Source: DASQHW01 sp038209365
GTDB taxonomy: Bacteria; Actinomycetota; Acidimicrobiia; IMCC26256; PALSA-610
Direction: 5' to 3'
DNA length: 16,926 nt
NCBI GenBank assembly: GCA_038209365.1
Contig: JBBQXS010000074.1
Coordinates: 1-16,926 of the forward strand
The notes below the pieces were generated by a model. The model was not told the origin of the DNA, made no database searches, and saw nothing but the letters and a program-made list of their open reading frames with translations. The position numbers and the translations under genes were made by a program. Below are positions 14,285 to 16,926 of this stretch, in pieces. How positions within the stretch are numbered: the first letter of the stretch is position 1; the number at the start of each line of letters is the position of its first letter.

Positions 14285-15235
14285 ATGCAGACACGGAACA
14301 TCGGAACGCTCCCGGCGTCGGTCGTCGGCCTCGGTTGCAACAACTTCGGCGGTCGTATCGACGAAGCGGCGAGTCGCGCGGTGGTCGACGCGGCGCTCGA
14401 CGCCGGCATCACGCTGTTCGACACGGCCGATATCTACGGCGCGACGAGGAGCGAGGAGTTTCTCGGCAGGGCGCTGCACGGTCGTCGCGATCGCGCCTTG
14501 ATCGCGACCAAGTTCGGCGGTCCGATCGACGACGACCGCAAAGGCGGCGCGTCCGCTGCGTACATCCGGCGTGCGTGCGACGACTCGTTGAAGCGCCTCG
14601 AGACCGACCGCATCGACCTGTACCAGCTCCACTTCCCGGATCAGGCGACGCCCCTCGAGGAGACGCTCGTCGCGCTCGACGGTCTCGTGCGCGCCGGGAA
14701 GGTGCGCGAGATCGGGTGCAGCAACTTCTCGGCAGACATGATCGAAGCGGCGGAGCTCATCAGCGAGCAGCGCGACATCGCCCGATTCGTGAGCGTGCAG
14801 AACGAGTACAGCCTGTTGCGGCGCGCGCCGGAGAAGAACGGCGTGCTCGACATGTGCCAGAAGTACGACTTGGCATTCATCCCTTACTTCCCGCTCGCGA
14901 GCGGGATGCTGACCGGCAAGTACCGGCGGAACGAGGCCCCGCCCTCGGGCACGCGGCTTGCCGGAGCTCCCGAGGAGCGGCGTCAGGCGGTGTTCGCGGA
15001 CAAGAACTTCGATCGCATCGAGGCTCTGGAGCAGTGGGCACGCGACCGAGGCCACACCCTGCTCGAGCTTGCGTTCGCGTGGCTGCTTGCACGACCGACG
15101 GTCGCGAGCGTGATCGCGGGCGCGACGAAGCCGGAGCAGGTCCGTGCGAACGCGGCAGCCGCGTCGTGGCAGTTGACGGGTCGTGAGCTCGAGGAGATCG
15201 ACGCCCTCATCGAACGGGTCAAGGCGGTGGGGTAG
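14285..15235 (+). CDS. Aldo/keto reductase
   Basis: This 316-residue NADPH-type aldo/keto reductase has a (beta/alpha)8 barrel and reduces aldehydes or ketones, or runs in reverse. The catalytic tetrad is complete: Asp46 and Tyr51 in FDTADIYG, Lys76 in ATKFGG and His116 in LYQLHFPD. The GCSNFS strand motif and the Y-F-P-L-A-S-G-M-L-T-G-K stretch resemble the AKR11/YhdN-type group. It starts three bases after the XpaC-like stop and is probably read on the same transcript as the TelA unit, which suggests a role in removing reactive carbonyls during the same stress. Its last 17 bases overlap the convergent antiporter gene. Confidence 0.94.
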   Translation: MQTRNIGTLPASVVGLGCNNFGGRIDEAASRAVVDAALDAGITLFDTADIYGATRSEEFLGRALHGRRDRALIATKFGGPIDDDRKGGASAAYIRRACDDSLKRLETDRIDLYQLHFPDQATPLEETLVALDGLVRAGKVREIGCSNFSADMIEAAELISEQRDIARFVSVQNEYSLLRRAPEKNGVLDMCQKYDLAFIPYFPLASGMLTGKYRRNEAPPSGTRLAGAPEERRQAVFADKNFDRIEALEQWARDRGHTLLELAFAWLLARPTVASVIAGATKPEQVRANAAAASWQLTGRELEEIDALIERVKAVG

Positions 15236-16367
15236 GGCGCGCCGAGAGACCGGCCCGGGGGGCGCCGGCCGACGCCACGACGAGCGAGACCATCGAGGCG
15301 CCGACGATGGCCGCGGCCTGGCCCGGCCGCAACGCGTTCGTCGACAAGCCGATCGACGCGACGGCCGCCGGCACACCGAGCTGCGCGCTCGCGAGCAGCC
15401 CGTACGAGACCGGCAGTCTCGTGACCGTCGCGGCAGTGACGTGTGCAAGCACGCCGCCGACGGCGAGGAGCACCAGCAACCAGATGTCGCGGTCGGAGTG
15501 CACGAGGGCGCGTAAATCGAGGCGGGCGCCCAACACGACGAAGAACAGTGGAACGAAGAATCCCTCACCCAGCCCGATGAGCTGGTCGGCCACCCGGCGG
15601 GGCGGGCCGAGCGCGGCAACCATGGCGCCGGCCGCGAACCCGGCGACGAGCACGCTGGTGTCGAAGCGCTCGGCGATCCACGCAAGGGTGAACAGCGCCA
15701 ACAGCGAGAGGCGCAGATCGAGGGCCCACGCGCCGCGGTGCGAAGCGTCCCGAGCGCTCACGATGGCTTCGATGCGTTCCGCCTGCGATGCGCCGAAGCC
15801 GATGGCGGTGGCGCCGAGAATCACGAGCACCATGCCGACGATCGCCCGCGCGACCGTTCCGGACGCGAGGACGAGTGGCACGGCGAGCACGGTGAGGACG
15901 TCGATGATGGACACCCACGCGATCAGCGTCAGGAGTGTGTTCGACGCCGGAGCTGCCTGCGTGATCGGGAGCACGAGGACGGCCGAGCTGGCCGCGAGGA
16001 GGACGACGAGGATCGCGGGCCGGTGCAGGCCTCCGAGGGTGGTGATCGCCGGCGCGAGAGCGATCGAGGCGGCGAGCGTCACCGCGGCCGCCAGCGCACC
16101 GCGACGCATGGCGCGAGCGAGGTGAGCGTCCCTCAACGGGAGGTGCGTCGCGACGATGAACATCAACAACGCGAATCCGATGTCGGCCAGAAACGCGAGC
16201 GTCGGCTGCGAAGCGTCGAGCGTCCCCGTCCCCGTGCGGCCGACGGCCACGCCCGCGGCGATCTCGCCGATGACGAGCGGTGGCGCGATACGCGGCGGCA
16301 AGAGCGCGAGCAGCGGCCCGGCCAGGCCGACGGCGATGACGAGCGCGAGCGTCCCGAACGTCACCAT
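15219..16367 (-). CDS. Cation:proton antiporter, CPA2 family
   Basis: This 382-residue polytopic membrane protein has about twelve hydrophobic segments, resembling the Na+(K+)/H+ exchanger domain of CPA2/KefB-type transporters. It shows P-P-L-V-I-G-E-I-x-A-G early (29-39), a broken TM region with the membrane-embedded Asp156 in S-I-I-D-V-L-T-V, and F-F-V-P-L-F-F-V-V-L-G-A-R-L-D later. Typical members have QD, ND or DD at the ion site; here it is ID, so electroneutral exchange is likelier. No RCK/TrkA-N domain follows. The Pro-rich C-terminal tail (after the last TM) overlaps the end of the aldo/keto reductase gene. ATG 16367 follows the SnoaL-like stop by 30 bases, so both are probably one transcript. 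The ion transported is unknown. Confidence 0.9.
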   Translation of the reverse strand: MVTFGTLALVIAVGLAGPLLALLPPRIAPPLVIGEIAAGVAVGRTGTGTLDASQPTLAFLADIGFALLMFIVATHLPLRDAHLARAMRRGALAAAVTLAASIALAPAITTLGGLHRPAILVVLLAASSAVLVLPITQAAPASNTLLTLIAWVSIIDVLTVLAVPLVLASGTVARAIVGMVLVILGATAIGFGASQAERIEAIVSARDASHRGAWALDLRLSLLALFTLAWIAERFDTSVLVAGFAAGAMVAALGPPRRVADQLIGLGEGFFVPLFFVVLGARLDLRALVHSDRDIWLLVLLAVGGVLAHVTAATVTRLPVSYGLLASAQLGVPAAVASIGLSTNALRPGQAAAIVGASMVSLVVASAGAPRAGLSARPTPPP

Positions 16368-16397
16368 GCGGCAGTGCCCGGCATCGAGGACAGACCT

Positions 16398-16877
16398 CTA
16401 CGCCGGGTGTTCGTCGCGAAACGCGGCGAGATCGAACGCAAGATGCTCGCTGACGTCGCCGACGTGATCGACGATGATGTGACGCTGCGCGAACTGCCAA
16501 GCACCCTCTCGGCGGGCGAAGCGGTCGCGGTAGCGACCCGTGACGACCGGCTGGAGGGGCAGGATCGATGTCTGCTGCAGCACGACGAAGGCCGAGCGCG
16601 CGCTTGCCGTACCGGCCTCCTCGTCGATGTCGACGATGACGTTCGTCGTGATGTGGCGTGTTCGGAGGGTGCCGTCGTCGTGCACACGGTTCGTGCGGCG
16701 GTACAAGCGGCCGATCGCCTCGCCGCCGCGCACCTCGCCGTCGACGCCCTCGTTCGTGAGCAAGGCCTCGCCGAACAGCGCCGCGACGGCATCGAAGTCG
16801 GCCGCGTCCATGTACTCGGCGTACCTGTACAGCAACGTCGTGATCGCGTGGTAGCTCTCCCACGTGCCCGCGGCCAT
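16398..16877 (-). CDS. SnoaL-like (NTF2-fold) protein
   Basis: This 159-residue protein has the NTF2/SnoaL_4 cone fold. It has an N-terminal helix pair (ITTLLYRYAEYMDAADFDAV), A-A-L-F-G-E, a G-G-E-A-I-G-R-L-Y helix, the strand H-I-T-T-N-V-I-V-D-I-D and a final strand pair, V-T-G-R-Y-R-D-R-F followed by W-Q-F-A-Q-R-H-I. Such proteins are often ring-hydroxylating beta-subunit-like, dehydratase-like or isomerase-like, and the sequence does not say which. ATG 16877 is preferred because GAGGAG (minus strand, 16884-16889) lies six bases upstream; a GTG directly before it (16880) is too close. It is the first gene before the antiporter. Its upstream region is cut by the G16 run at the contig end. 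Confidence 0.87.
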   Translation of the reverse strand: MAAGTWESYHAITTLLYRYAEYMDAADFDAVAALFGEALLTNEGVDGEVRGGEAIGRLYRRTNRVHDDGTLRTRHITTNVIVDIDEEAGTASARSAFVVLQQTSILPLQPVVTGRYRDRFARREGAWQFAQRHIIVDHVGDVSEHLAFDLAAFRDEHPA

Positions 16878-16883
16878 CACAGA

Positions 16884-16889
16884 CTCCTC
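16884..16889 (-). promoter_or_regulatory. Ribosome binding site of the SnoaL-like gene
   Basis: GAGGAG on the minus strand is six bases from ATG 16877. It decides this start over the adjacent GTG 16880. Confidence 0.65.
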
Positions 16890-16906
16890 GCTGCCCGTAC
16901 AGGCGT

Positions 16907-16926
16907 GGGGGGGGGGGGGGGGCCCC
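16907..16926. other. Homopolymer contig end (G16C4)
   Basis: Sixteen G followed by four C close the window, directly upstream of the SnoaL-like gene. Like the left end, this looks like a sequencing or assembly boundary rather than a reliable genomic tract. Confidence 0.65.

Noticed and set aside
1..16926. Possible circular element, because both ends contain G-run followed by C-run
   Set aside because: The match is only low-complexity sequence and no unique overlap is present; no replication or transfer gene is seen.
1..16926. CRISPR array, tRNA, rRNA, insertion sequence or prophage genes
   Set aside because: No regularly spaced repeats beyond the two-unit 47-bp repeat, no transposase or integrase motifs, and no gap large enough for an RNA gene with a recognisable cloverleaf was found by eye.

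Overview
This is a gene-dense, high-GC window of about 16.9 kb from a bacterial chromosome. It looks actinobacterial. The reasons are strong G/C bias in third codon positions, frequent GTG and TTG starts, a DUF2630 protein, a luciferase-like flavin monooxygenase beside a cytochrome P450, and promoter-like TANNNT boxes placed directly at start codons, as in leaderless actinobacterial transcripts. A member of Acidimicrobiia or a related uncultured lineage is my inference and cannot be proven from this window. I see no tRNA, rRNA, CRISPR array, insertion sequence or phage gene. No gap between genes exceeds 300 bases; the longest is 211 bases (9459-9669). The first ~110 and last ~20 bases are homopolymer-rich and look like contig-end material rather than reliable sequence.

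Layout, left to right. A BipA/TypA translational GTPase (+) faces an amidohydrolase-2-fold protein (-) that has lost several metal ligands. Divergent from the latter is a four-gene (+) unit joined by overlapping stop/start codons: a zinc alcohol dehydrogenase, an unusual protein with a ParD-like N-terminus, a family I inorganic pyrophosphatase and a 4-hydroxybutyrate-type CoA-transferase. A cytochrome P450 (-) converges on this unit. Its start lies about 9 bases from that of a divergent histidine phosphatase (+). Then come a long coiled-coil protein (+), a DUF2630 protein (-) and a luciferase-like monooxygenase (+) whose leader carries a degenerate 47-bp repeat.

A lone cyclic-nucleotide-binding-fold protein (-) converges on the monooxygenase. 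Divergent from it is a second tightly coupled (+) unit: a membrane-anchored substrate-binding-like protein, a TelA/KlaA toxic-anion-resistance protein, a two-TM XpaC-like protein and an aldo/keto reductase. The window ends with a SnoaL-like protein followed by a CPA2-type cation/proton antiporter, both (-).

The most interesting parts are the SBP-TelA-XpaC-like triad (a probable envelope or chemical-stress module without the expected vWA domain), the ParD-like fusion with no toxin partner inside a metabolic operon, and the amidohydrolase with a WxN in place of the HxH motif. The P450, monooxygenase, alcohol dehydrogenase, CoA-transferase and aldo/keto reductase suggest aerobic degradation of lipids, sterols or xenobiotics. 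No substrate can be named from sequence alone.
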